From JANWYT01 sp034437555 (GTDB taxonomy: Bacteria > Chloroflexota > Anaerolineae > Aggregatilineales > Phototrophicaceae), in assembly GCA_034437555.1 (NCBI GenBank), contig DAOTTQ010000029.1, positions 186,001 through 250,000 of the forward strand: 64,000 nt of DNA, read 5' to 3'. The notes beneath the pieces are model-generated. The model had not been told where the DNA came from. It worked only from the letters and a program-made list of their open reading frames with translations, and ran no database searches. A program made the translations under genes and the position numbers. The first letter of the stretch is position 1. Every line of letters begins with the position of its first letter. Below, in pieces: positions 44,964 to 53,202 of the stretch.

Positions 44964-46547
44964 TTGAAGCGAATGCAAGTTCTTAAAACAGTAGCTGTGT
45001 TGGTTGGGCTGATGTCTCTTATGGGATGTGTGCGCGACCAACCAGAAATTATTATTGTGACGGCTACGAATATCAGCGAGCCTCAAACGGTTTTTGTTCC
45101 TACAACGCAAGCTGTTCTAACGCAATCTTCGCCAGATATTGTTGTTATTCCTACCCTAAACCCCACTTCTGCGGTTGCCCCTGTTAGCTTGCCAGAATCG
45201 CACATTGTACGAGCCGGTGATACATTGTTTTTGATTGCCCAGCAGTATGGTGTTAGCTTAGGCGCGCTTGTTCAGGAAAACAATTTGGCGAACCCCGATT
45301 TACTTGAAGTTGGGCAAGTGTTGTCTTTACCCTCAAGCCCTAGCATTGTAACCCCCTCTTTTGAGATATTGCCAGATAGTCGTTTGGTGCGTGCGCCAAA
45401 GTCGATTGAATTTGATATTGCGGGGTTTATTGCTCAACAAAACGGGTTTATTCGTGATGCAAGCGACGTTGTGACAACACGCATCAGCAATGGTGCTGGC
45501 TTTGATGAAAGCTTGAGTGCGGCACAAGTTGTAGAGAGTGTTTCTTTGGAATATAGCGTTGACCCACGTCTGTTGCTTGCAGTTTTAGAGTATCGATCCG
45601 GCTGGCTAAGTAATCCTAATCCGCGAGAGGACTTGAAAGAAACGCCTGTTGTGAATGTAGCAGGTATTGATCGAAAAGGGCTTTACCGCCAATTAGCGTA
45701 TGTGGCAAACGAAGTGAACCGTGGCTATTATGCGTGGAAGGGTAGGGGACTAAGGCAATTGGAGCTTGTAGACGGCACACGCCTGTCTATTAACGATGCA
45801 CTGAACCCGGCAACGATTGCGCTACAGTATTTCTTCAGCCTAAGTTCGGCTACTACACTTAATGTATGGTTGAACGAAACGAGCGAAAATGGGTTTTATA
45901 AAACGTACTTGTCTTTATTTGGTGACCCGTTTATAGGCGCTATAGAACCTCTTGTGCCTGTAAACCTTGTTCAACCTCAATTTACACTGCCCTTTGCGCA
46001 AAACGAGCTGTGGTACTATACGGGGGGGCCTCATGGCGGGTGGGGCAGTGGGAGCGCTTGGGCTTCGCTGGATTTTGCGCCACCTGATGAACGCCCTGTA
46101 AATAGCTCCTTTTGCTACACTTCACAAACGCCTGTCAGGGCTGTTGCGCCAGGCGTTATAGCTAGAAGCGGAGATGGTGCTGTTGTGCTTGATTTAGATT
46201 TAGATGCTGATGAGTCTACGGGTTGGACAGTTCTTTATTTGCATTTGGAAGCCAATATTGCTGTAGGAACATTGGTCATGACAGGAGACCCAGTGGGTTT
46301 TGCTTCGTGCGCGGGCGGGTTTTCAACGGCGACACACTTACATATTGGACGACGCTTTAATGGCGAGTGGTTACCCACGGATTGTGCTTCGTGTCGTGCA
46401 GAGTATATTACCCCAACGTTTGAGATGTCGGGGTGGCGCACTGAAGGCATTGCGGGTCAAGAATATCAGGGCTACATGATACGTGAGAATACACGCCAAC
46501 AAGCTGAACAGGGTCGTCAAACAACCATTAACCACATTTCATGGTGA
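44964..46547 (+). CDS. LysM and M23 peptidase lipoprotein
   Basis: 527 aa; lipobox LMGC near residue 22 indicates a lipoprotein. One LysM domain (HIVRAGDTLFLIAQQYGVSL, about residues 75-118) binds peptidoglycan or chitin. The C-terminal LytM-type M23 domain has GGPHGGWGSGSAWASLDFA (zinc His and Asp) and THLHIGRRF (HxH), so the zinc site is complete. It is likely a peptidoglycan endopeptidase. The frame starts with TTG 44964 touching the previous stop; ATG 44973 is the alternative. Neither has a strong ribosome-binding site. Confidence 0.88.
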   Translation: MKRMQVLKTVAVLVGLMSLMGCVRDQPEIIIVTATNISEPQTVFVPTTQAVLTQSSPDIVVIPTLNPTSAVAPVSLPESHIVRAGDTLFLIAQQYGVSLGALVQENNLANPDLLEVGQVLSLPSSPSIVTPSFEILPDSRLVRAPKSIEFDIAGFIAQQNGFIRDASDVVTTRISNGAGFDESLSAAQVVESVSLEYSVDPRLLLAVLEYRSGWLSNPNPREDLKETPVVNVAGIDRKGLYRQLAYVANEVNRGYYAWKGRGLRQLELVDGTRLSINDALNPATIALQYFFSLSSATTLNVWLNETSENGFYKTYLSLFGDPFIGAIEPLVPVNLVQPQFTLPFAQNELWYYTGGPHGGWGSGSAWASLDFAPPDERPVNSSFCYTSQTPVRAVAPGVIARSGDGAVVLDLDLDADESTGWTVLYLHLEANIAVGTLVMTGDPVGFASCAGGFSTATHLHIGRRFNGEWLPTDCASCRAEYITPTFEMSGWRTEGIAGQEYQGYMIRENTRQQAEQGRQTTINHISW

Positions 46548-46556
46548 CAAAATTTG

Positions 46557-47330
46557 ATGAACAAACAACGATATATTTTCATTTTAAGCGTAGTTTTATC
46601 GACATTATCTTATGTTAGTGTTGGCTATGCACAAGTTCCTAGTGCAACGCCCGTAAGGGTGATTATCGCGTCTTCTACACCGCAACCCACACAATCTGTT
46701 ATTGAAACGCCCACCCCCACATGGACACCAACATCAGAGGGTCCCGTTCAACTACAGGCTAAAGCAGATGCTGGCGAGGTCAATGTTAGATCAGAACCTG
46801 ACCCAGCATCTCAAAGACTGGGGGGTATCAATACGGGTGAATTTTATGTTGTGAGGGGGCGTTATTTCAACTGGTTACAGTTTGATTTTCCGTCTTCACC
46901 CACAGGTACAGGGTGGGTTTTTGATGGATTAATTGACATTGTAGGGGATACTTCAAAAATTCCGAACATAGATCCTTATGCTGTGCCTACATCAGAGGCA
47001 GATGCGGCTGCTTCACAGACCTTGAGTGTAATTGTCCAAACGCCAGGTGGCGATGAGACAGCTACAGCACAGGCAAGAATTGTGGTATTTTCAACCCCTG
47101 AGCCTAACGTTACTTTGGATAGTGTGCTTGTTGAAAGTGTGCTTCCGACGTATACACCGCCATCAGAATTTGTGTCTAGGGTAACGGCAACGCCATTTGT
47201 TGAGCAAACTACTGCACTAACAACGCTTACTGACATCACGTCACAAAGAGTTCCGCCAGCCGTACCTATTATAGTTTTAGGGTTTGTAGGGTTTTTGGGA
47301 GTTGCGATTAGCGTGATACGACGAGGATAA
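46557..47330 (+). CDS. SH3b-domain protein with C-terminal membrane anchor
   Basis: 257 aa. The signal peptide (about residues 6-25, IFILSVVLSTLSYVSVGYAQ) is followed by a Pro/Thr-rich linker, one bacterial SH3 domain (GEVNVRSEPDPASQRLGGIN, WLQFDFPSSPTGTGWVFDGL), a long low-complexity Thr-rich region and a C-terminal TM helix with a basic end (VLGFVGFLGVAISVIRRG). It is probably surface-exposed and anchored near the wall. Six bases after the M23 gene; start ATG 46557 preferred over TTG 46554. Confidence 0.82.
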   Translation: MNKQRYIFILSVVLSTLSYVSVGYAQVPSATPVRVIIASSTPQPTQSVIETPTPTWTPTSEGPVQLQAKADAGEVNVRSEPDPASQRLGGINTGEFYVVRGRYFNWLQFDFPSSPTGTGWVFDGLIDIVGDTSKIPNIDPYAVPTSEADAAASQTLSVIVQTPGGDETATAQARIVVFSTPEPNVTLDSVLVESVLPTYTPPSEFVSRVTATPFVEQTTALTTLTDITSQRVPPAVPIIVLGFVGFLGVAISVIRRG

Positions 47331-47333
47331 AAA

Positions 47334-47355
47334 AAAGGGCGATTACTCGCCCTTT
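47334..47355 (-). terminator. Terminator after the IscA-type gene
   Basis: A perfect 9-bp stem (AAAGGGCGA / TCGCCCTTT). The T-rich tail is on the minus-strand side, so it mainly serves the IscA-type gene; it also ends the converging SH3b operon weakly. Confidence 0.8.
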
Positions 47356-47364
47356 CTACGTTCA

Positions 47365-47784
47365 TTAACTACTGCTGCTGCAAGAACCACAACCACCGCT
47401 GGTTTCTTCGGGAGAATCTTTCGTCTTGAACGAAGTACCACAACCGCAAGCAGACACAGCATTAGGATTGTCGATACGGAAACCGCCACCAATGAGGCTG
47501 TCTACGAAGTCAATTGTTGCGCCTTCAAGATAAATGAGGCTGGTTTGGTCTAGCAAAAGACGCACACCATCTACGGCAACTACTTTATCATAGGCTTGGG
47601 GTTCAGGTTCAAATGCCATGCCATATTGCATACCAGAGCAACCACCGCCCGTTACAAACACGCGCAAAGCATGGTTGGGTATGTTACGTTGGCTAAGAAG
47701 ATTTCTAATCACATTAACAGCAGATGGTGTAACTGTGAGAATATCTGTTCCGGTTGTTACTTGGGCATCATCCATGAGGGTCAT
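47365..47784 (-). CDS. IscA/ErpA/HesB-type Fe-S cluster carrier with Cys-rich tail
   Basis: A-type Fe-S carrier, 139 aa. The three conserved Cys are present: VTGGGCSGMQYG and the CxC in SACGCGTSFK. After the family's usual end the protein goes on for about 20 residues to GGCGSCSSSS, adding an extra CxxC. AAAGGAG stands seven bases before the ATG. It has its own strong promoter and lies just downstream of a SufR-like regulator gene on the same strand. Confidence 0.93.
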   Translation of the reverse strand: MTLMDDAQVTTGTDILTVTPSAVNVIRNLLSQRNIPNHALRVFVTGGGCSGMQYGMAFEPEPQAYDKVVAVDGVRLLLDQTSLIYLEGATIDFVDSLIGGGFRIDNPNAVSACGCGTSFKTKDSPEETSGGCGSCSSSS

Positions 47785-47827
47785 GGGAAAACTCCTTTGA
47801 AGGTTTTAAGGGTGTGAAGTTGACTTT

Positions 47828-47855
47828 ATTATAGCGTGTTTATAGAGCGCGTCAA
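47828..47855 (-). promoter_or_regulatory. Strong promoter of the IscA-type gene
   Basis: On the minus strand TTGACG and TATAAT are 16 bases apart. The start point would be about 37 bases upstream of the ATG. Confidence 0.85.
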
Positions 47856-47876
47856 TAAAACAGAAAAAGATTGTTT

Positions 47877-48503
47877 TTATTCATTTTTGGGGATTAGATA
47901 TGAACAGTTATCTGCACCCTGAGAGATTTGTGACAATAGGCGAGGTACTACTCCTAGCATATTAGCAATGAGACGCATATCCATTGAGCAAAGCATTTTA
48001 TCTACATTTAATGCGTGGTAGGGGCAATTTGCGGTGCGTAAAACAATACCTTCTGACGTATTTTCCCAATGTGCTGCATATCCATGAGCATTTAGATAGT
48101 CTACGGTAGCATCTAATCTTTCTTCAAGTGACCCGTCAGGAGCTACAAACCCATCTGCCATAGAATCGGCAACACCTTCTAGAATGACATTAACCTGAGA
48201 CTTGGCAAATGTTGTGCTTAGTTGTTTTAATAGCTCTGATGCGAGAGTTTTATAGTTATTGGGGAAAATTCCCTCACCTTGTATCGTTAGTGTGTAAATG
48301 TGTTGGGGTCTGCCAGGCGTAACTCTATTTTTAGATGTTAGGGTGCAAACATAGCCCTCTTCTTGAAGCCTGGATAAATGGTGACGTACGGTTACAGGCG
48401 TTATTGAACCACGTCGAGCGTTTAATTCTACAACAAGCGTGTCAACCGTAGATTGTCCAGCTTCGCGTAAAATATCAAGGATGTGTTGGCGTGTTTCTTG
48501 CAT
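47877..48503 (-). CDS. SufR-like [Fe-S] winged-helix transcriptional regulator
   Basis: 208 aa from ATG 48503. The N-terminal DeoR/ArsR-like winged helix (ILDILREAGQSTVDTLVVEL, TVRHHLSRLQEEGYV) is followed by a C-terminal domain with the SufR cysteine pattern: C160 (TANCPYH), C172 and C200 (GADNCSYLI). SufR proteins usually have four Cys (CX12CX13CX14C); the third is absent here, and the spacing is CX11CX27C. Its neighbour is an Fe-S carrier gene, so it probably senses cluster status and controls Fe-S genes. An in-frame TTG at 48530 lies right at the predicted transcription start. Confidence 0.86.
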   Translation of the reverse strand: MQETRQHILDILREAGQSTVDTLVVELNARRGSITPVTVRHHLSRLQEEGYVCTLTSKNRVTPGRPQHIYTLTIQGEGIFPNNYKTLASELLKQLSTTFAKSQVNVILEGVADSMADGFVAPDGSLEERLDATVDYLNAHGYAAHWENTSEGIVLRTANCPYHALNVDKMLCSMDMRLIANMLGVVPRLLSQISQGADNCSYLIPKNE

Positions 48504-48534
48504 ATATTTGAGTATCCGACATTTTAACAATAAT

Positions 48535-48567
48535 TCTGAGTTTAATCATGTATCAGAGGATTGTCAA
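48535..48567 (-). promoter_or_regulatory. Promoter of the SufR-like gene with overlapping inverted repeat
   Basis: On the minus strand TTGACA and TAAACT are exactly 17 bases apart (48539-48567). TCTGA (48535-48539) and TCAGA (48553-48557) form an inverted repeat across the -10 box, a plausible autoregulatory operator (inference). Confidence 0.65.
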
Positions 48568-48646
48568 ACCTTTACAAATGGTGTTAGCATTAGCAATCAC
48601 CTTTTTAGGCTAATTATCCTCTTTTTTACCATAAGGAAAATAAGAA

Positions 48647-49483
48647 GTGCGTGACATTGTGGCATTTCAAGGTGTTCATGGCGCATATTCTGAACAAGCT
48701 GTTCGGCAACATTTTGGAGATGAAGTAGATGTTTTGCCGTGTGCAGATTTTTCAGATTTGTTTGAGAACATTCAAAAGGAAACTGTAAAGTATTGCTTAT
48801 TACCTGTGGAAAATGCACAGGCAGGCGCAGTAAATGGGGCATATGAACTACTGATGGATTATGACCTGCGAATTCAAGCGGAAGTTATCCTTCATGTTCA
48901 CCACAATCTACTTGTTGTTCCCGGCACAAAGCTGGAAGACATTAAGTTTGTAAGGTCACATCCACAAGGTTTAGCACAATGTGAGCGTTATCTAAGACGA
49001 CATAACTTTAAGCCCGTGGTTTGGTATGATACGGCAGGTTCTGCAAAAGATTTAGCCAGCGAAAACACCCCTTATACGGCGTGTATTGCTAGTAAGTTAG
49101 CAGCGAGCCTATACAACCTAGAAGTGCTAGAACCCGATATTGAAGATGCACCTTTTAATTACACACGATTTTTCGTTTTAGGGAATGATGACCCTTTACC
49201 AAGTGACTATAACAAAACTTCGATTGTTTTTGCTGTACGTCATCGTCCTGCGGCATTACATGAGTGTCTTGGCGAGTTTGCGACGAGGGGAATTAATCTT
49301 ACCAAAATCGAATCGCGTCCACGCCGTAATCGCCCATGGGAACCTATCTTTTATGTTGATTTTGAGGGATATTGGCAAGATGAGATTTGCCAAGAAGCCT
49401 TAATGAAATTGCTACAGAAAGCCTCCTTCGTAAAAATGCTGGGATCTTATCCTGCGGTTAAAACAAATTCAGTGGGGATGTAA
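48647..49483 (+). CDS. pheA: Prephenate dehydratase
   Basis: Converts prephenate to phenylpyruvate in phenylalanine synthesis, 278 aa, monofunctional. The N-terminal FQGVHGAYSEQAV and VENAQAGAVNGAYELL, the catalytic NYTRFFVLG (Thr-Arg-Phe) motif, and a C-terminal ACT domain with GINLTKIESRP (phenylalanine-binding ESRP) are all present. The start is GTG with AAGGAAAA upstream. It is followed two bases later by asd, an amino acid-biosynthesis operon. No T-box was seen in its leader. Confidence 0.96.
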   Translation: MRDIVAFQGVHGAYSEQAVRQHFGDEVDVLPCADFSDLFENIQKETVKYCLLPVENAQAGAVNGAYELLMDYDLRIQAEVILHVHHNLLVVPGTKLEDIKFVRSHPQGLAQCERYLRRHNFKPVVWYDTAGSAKDLASENTPYTACIASKLAASLYNLEVLEPDIEDAPFNYTRFFVLGNDDPLPSDYNKTSIVFAVRHRPAALHECLGEFATRGINLTKIESRPRRNRPWEPIFYVDFEGYWQDEICQEALMKLLQKASFVKMLGSYPAVKTNSVGM

Positions 49484-49485
49484 GG

Positions 49486-50544
49486 ATGAAAAAAATTGAT
49501 GTTGCCATTCTTGGCGCAACAGGCGCAGTAGGTCAGCGATTTATTCAGTTGCTAGAAAATCATCCGTGGTTTAGGGTGGCAGAAGTAGTGGGTAAGGCAA
49601 GCGCAGGCAAACGCTATGGAGATGCCGTGAATTGGGTGTTGGATGGCGCACCGCCATCGCAAATTGCTGATATGGTGGTAAAACCTTTAGAGAGCGATTT
49701 AACATCACCTATTGTCTTTTCTGCATTGCCCAAAGATGCGGCAGAAGAACGCGAGATTGCTCTAGCAGGGGCGGGGCATGTGGTTTGCACTAACGCTTCT
49801 ACGAATAGGATGCTAGAGGATGTGCCATTACTTTTGCCAGAGGTCAACCTAGAACATCTAAAATTGGTTGACATTCAACGTCAAAAACGAGGCTGGATAA
49901 GTGGCGCGTTGGTTGCTAATTCTAACTGTACGGTGATGCCTGTTGTGATGTCGCTTGTGCCTCTTATGCAGTTCGACATCAAGAAGATGATCGTCTTTAG
50001 TCAACAAGCCGTCAGTGGGGCGGGGTATCCTGGTGTAGCATCACTCGATATTTTGGATAATGTTGTGCCTTATATTGGTGGTGAAGAAGAAAAACTGGAA
50101 ATAGAAGCCTCTAAGATGCTCGGTCGTTTTAATGGCGAAAGCATTGCTTATTGGAACGCTATCGCAAGCGCAACGTGTACCAGAGTGCCCGTTACGGACG
50201 CGCACCTTGTTACTCTATCTATAGAACTGGGCGAAAAACCCAGCCTCGCCCAAATTATAGAGGCATGGCAACAATTTGAACAACCCATCGAAATGAAGGG
50301 TTTACCGAGTGCGCCAGTGCATCCTGTCGTGTATTTAACACAGCCCGACCGTCCTCAGCCCCGCAGAGACCGCAACGCAGGAAATGGGATGACCACGAGT
50401 ATCGGTCGGCTACGTGAATGTGCAATTTTGGGGTATAAGTTTGTTGCCTTGTCACATAATACAATTCGTGGTGCGGCGGGTTGTAGTATTTTGAACGCCG
50501 AGTTGATGGTTAAGCAGGGCTATGTTCAAGGGTATCAAATATAG
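49486..50544 (+). CDS. asd: Aspartate-semialdehyde dehydrogenase (archaeal/fungal type)
   Basis: 352 aa. It reduces aspartyl phosphate to the semialdehyde for Lys, Thr and Met synthesis. The NADP motif is GATGAVGQRFIQLL, the catalytic Cys lies in VANSNCTVMPVV, and SHNTIRGAAG closes the protein. The sequence follows the longer archaeal/yeast subtype rather than E. coli Asd. It is coupled to pheA (two bases apart). Confidence 0.95.
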   Translation: MKKIDVAILGATGAVGQRFIQLLENHPWFRVAEVVGKASAGKRYGDAVNWVLDGAPPSQIADMVVKPLESDLTSPIVFSALPKDAAEEREIALAGAGHVVCTNASTNRMLEDVPLLLPEVNLEHLKLVDIQRQKRGWISGALVANSNCTVMPVVMSLVPLMQFDIKKMIVFSQQAVSGAGYPGVASLDILDNVVPYIGGEEEKLEIEASKMLGRFNGESIAYWNAIASATCTRVPVTDAHLVTLSIELGEKPSLAQIIEAWQQFEQPIEMKGLPSAPVHPVVYLTQPDRPQPRRDRNAGNGMTTSIGRLRECAILGYKFVALSHNTIRGAAGCSILNAELMVKQGYVQGYQI

Positions 50545-50603
50545 TACTATCTCCTTTTTGAGGAGTTTATGCTGGTTATCGAGAAGTAGGTAGGAGAGAA
50601 GCT

Positions 50604-51806
50604 ATGAGAGTTTTTATCACTGGTATTGATGGTTATCTTGGGTGGGCATTAGCCCAATATATGACAGCGCAAGGTCATGAAGTGGCAGGTGCTGACCTTA
50701 TGTTACGGCGAGAATGGGTTGAAGAAGTTAAAAGTACAAGTGCCATTCCTGTTTATAGCCGTGAAGAGCGCATAGAAGCGTTTGAAAAGGAATTTAACAA
50801 GTCTATAGATTTTAGAGTGGGCGACTTGTGTGATTACGATTTTGTGACGGGCTTTTTTGATGAATTTAAGCCAGAGGCTATCGTTCACCTTGGGCAAATG
50901 CCTTCTGCGCCCTATTCTATGATTGACCAGAAGCATAGTGTGTGGACGCAGATTAACAACATCACATCTAACATGAACTTGCTTTGGGCAATGCACGATG
51001 TTGTGCCTGATGCTCATCTAGTGAAGTTAGGAACAATGGGGGAATATGGTCAACCCAATATCGACATTCCCGAAGGCTTTTTTGAGGTGGAATTTCGTGG
51101 GCGCAAGGATGTGTTGCCTTTCCCTCGTCAAGCAGGTAGCTGGTATCACCAAAGCAAAGTTCACGACTCTAATAACACACATTTTGCCTGTAAAATTTGG
51201 GGCTTACGCGCCACAGATATTATGCAGGGTGTAGTGTTTGGTACACAATTTCCTGGCTTAGGGGATGACCCTCGCCTTCGTACTCGTCTTGACTTTGACC
51301 AATGCTTTGGCACAGCCATTAATCGCTTTTGTGTGCAAGCTGTCGTCGGTCATCCTCTTACTTTATATGGGGCGGGTACAATGCGTCGTGGTTTCTTGCC
51401 ACTGCGCGACGCGATGAGATGCTTGACGCTAGCAGTCCAAAATCCTGCTGAAAAAGGCGAGTACCGCGTGTTTAACCAATTTGCTGAAGCCTATAGCATT
51501 GCGGATTTGGCTTATATGACACAAGAAGTAGGGGCATCTCTGGGCTTAAATGTTGATATTAAACACTATGATAATCCTCGTGGTGAGCGCGAAGATCACT
51601 ATTATAACCCAGACCGTAATAATCTTTTGAAAATTGGGTATGAGCCATCACAAGATGTTCGCTCTGAAATGCATCTTATGATAGAAGATTTGCTTCAGCA
51701 CAAAGACCGCCTTATGGAATACAAGGATATTCTAGTCCCTGATATTCGTTGGGATGGTACTCGTCGCCGTTCTGATGAAATTAAGCAAGAAAAGCCTGTG
51801 AACTAA
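50604..51806 (+). CDS. sqdB: UDP-sulfoquinovose synthase (SqdB/SQD1-like)
   Basis: Short-chain dehydrogenase/reductase-fold enzyme making UDP-sulfoquinovose from UDP-glucose and sulfite, 400 aa. The NAD motif GIDGYLGWALA, SAPYSMIDQKHSVWTQ, VKLGTMGEYGQPNIDIPEG and YHQSKVHDSNNTHF (catalytic YxxxK) closely follow plant SQD1 wording. Its product feeds sulfolipid synthesis; no glycosyltransferase (SqdX) is adjacent. AGGAGAG precedes the ATG. A hairpin terminator follows. Confidence 0.92.
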   Translation: MRVFITGIDGYLGWALAQYMTAQGHEVAGADLMLRREWVEEVKSTSAIPVYSREERIEAFEKEFNKSIDFRVGDLCDYDFVTGFFDEFKPEAIVHLGQMPSAPYSMIDQKHSVWTQINNITSNMNLLWAMHDVVPDAHLVKLGTMGEYGQPNIDIPEGFFEVEFRGRKDVLPFPRQAGSWYHQSKVHDSNNTHFACKIWGLRATDIMQGVVFGTQFPGLGDDPRLRTRLDFDQCFGTAINRFCVQAVVGHPLTLYGAGTMRRGFLPLRDAMRCLTLAVQNPAEKGEYRVFNQFAEAYSIADLAYMTQEVGASLGLNVDIKHYDNPRGEREDHYYNPDRNNLLKIGYEPSQDVRSEMHLMIEDLLQHKDRLMEYKDILVPDIRWDGTRRRSDEIKQEKPVN

Positions 51807-51832
51807 CAGGTTTTGAAGTGTGTTTACCTATG

Positions 51833-51853
51833 GCGCAAGATGAACTCTTGCGC
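51833..51853 (+). terminator. Possible terminator after sqdB
   Basis: A perfect 8-bp stem GCGCAAGA/TCTTGCGC with 5-base loop, followed by an interrupted T-rich tract (TATTTACTTT). Confidence 0.55.
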
Positions 51854-51888
51854 TATTTACTTTAATTGGGTTTAGGAGTCTCTATAGT

Positions 51889-53199
51889 ATGGTTCAGTAT
51901 TGGGTATTAGATGACATTCAAGAGGACACACTTAAGCAAATTATGCGCCGTTCTGAAAAAGACATTCGGGAGCTATTTCCACTTGCACAAGAGGTTATAG
52001 ACCGCGTGCGTCTAGACGGCGATGCTGCTGTTGTTGATTATGCGAGACGTTTTGACAGCAAAATATTTGAAGCGAGTATGCTGAAAGCAACGCCAGAAGA
52101 TTTTCAACGTGCGCGTGAGTCTCTGTCTAAAGACATCATTGAAGCAATTGAACTGGCACATGACAATATTCTAACTTTCCACAAAGAGCAGATGCCAGAG
52201 CAAATGTGGTTTACACAGGTCAAGCCTGGCATTATGGCGGGCGAAAAAATTACCCCAATCTCTAGCGTTGGGCTTTATGTGCCTCGTGGCAAAGGTGCGT
52301 TTCCGTCTGTTATGTTGATGTTGGCTACGCCCGCAAGAGTAGCAGGCGTTCCTAGTATTGTGGTTGTTACGCCCCCTAGACCCGATGGTAAAGCCGATGA
52401 CGCTTCTCTGGTAGCAGCAGAAATTGCGGGCGTTGACGATGTGTATGTTGTGGGAGGAATGCAAGCGATTGCTGGTCTTGCCTATGGCACAGAAACGCTT
52501 CCAAAAGTGGCTAAAGTAATTGGCCCCGGAAGCAGCTATGTATCGGCTGCTAAGCGTTTGCTTTATGGCACAATTGATGTTGGAATCCCGGCGGGCCCTA
52601 GTGAGTCTATTATTCTTACTGATGAGCATGCCGACCCGCGTTTGGCTGCACTTGATTTGTTGGTAGAAGCCGAGCATGGCCCTGATTCTGCGGCTCTTTT
52701 GGTGACACATAGCAAAGCAGTAGCAGATGCTGTAAAGGAAATTTTGCCCGAATATATTGCTCAATTACCTGAGTGGCGACGGGCATTTATTCACAATGTG
52801 ATGCAAAATTATGGGGGCATTGTTCTAACAAGCAGCCTAGAAGCCTCCGTGAAGTTTGTAAATGACTATGCGCCTGAACACCTAGAGTTGCTGGTTAAAG
52901 AGCCTTTTGTGGTGCTTAACCAGATTCAGAATGCTGGAGAAATTTTGCTAGGGGAAATGACACCCATTCCAACGGCAAACTATGCGCTGGGCTTAAATGC
53001 TATTTTACCTACAGGCGGATTTGCAAGAACATTCTCTAGCGTAAGTGTTTGGGATTTTCTAAAGCGAACTGGCGTAGGGTATTTGTCTAAAGAGGGTTAT
53101 ATGAGCCTACAAGACGCTGTGGCGCGTTTAGCAGACTATGAGGACTTCCCAGCCCATGCCATGGCAATTCGTAAGCGTAACGAGATTTTAGGGCTATAA
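51889..53199 (+). CDS. hisD: Histidinol dehydrogenase
   Basis: Oxidises histidinol to histidine in two NAD steps, 436 aa. Family features are VGLYVPRGKGAFPSVMLM, VYVVGGMQAIAGLAYGTET, GPGSSYVSAAKRLLYG, and the zinc/catalytic region LVEAEHGPDSAALL, with NDYAPEHLELL (catalytic Glu-His). It is complete. An APH-fold kinase gene follows three bases on, and hisG/hisZ face it on the other strand. Confidence 0.97.
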   Translation: MVQYWVLDDIQEDTLKQIMRRSEKDIRELFPLAQEVIDRVRLDGDAAVVDYARRFDSKIFEASMLKATPEDFQRARESLSKDIIEAIELAHDNILTFHKEQMPEQMWFTQVKPGIMAGEKITPISSVGLYVPRGKGAFPSVMLMLATPARVAGVPSIVVVTPPRPDGKADDASLVAAEIAGVDDVYVVGGMQAIAGLAYGTETLPKVAKVIGPGSSYVSAAKRLLYGTIDVGIPAGPSESIILTDEHADPRLAALDLLVEAEHGPDSAALLVTHSKAVADAVKEILPEYIAQLPEWRRAFIHNVMQNYGGIVLTSSLEASVKFVNDYAPEHLELLVKEPFVVLNQIQNAGEILLGEMTPIPTANYALGLNAILPTGGFARTFSSVSVWDFLKRTGVGYLSKEGYMSLQDAVARLADYEDFPAHAMAIRKRNEILGL

Positions 53200-53202
53200 G
53201 AC

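Noticed and set aside
48568..48646. T-box or amino-acid attenuator upstream of pheA
   Set aside because: No T-box consensus, terminator hairpin or leader peptide with Phe codons was found in the short leader.
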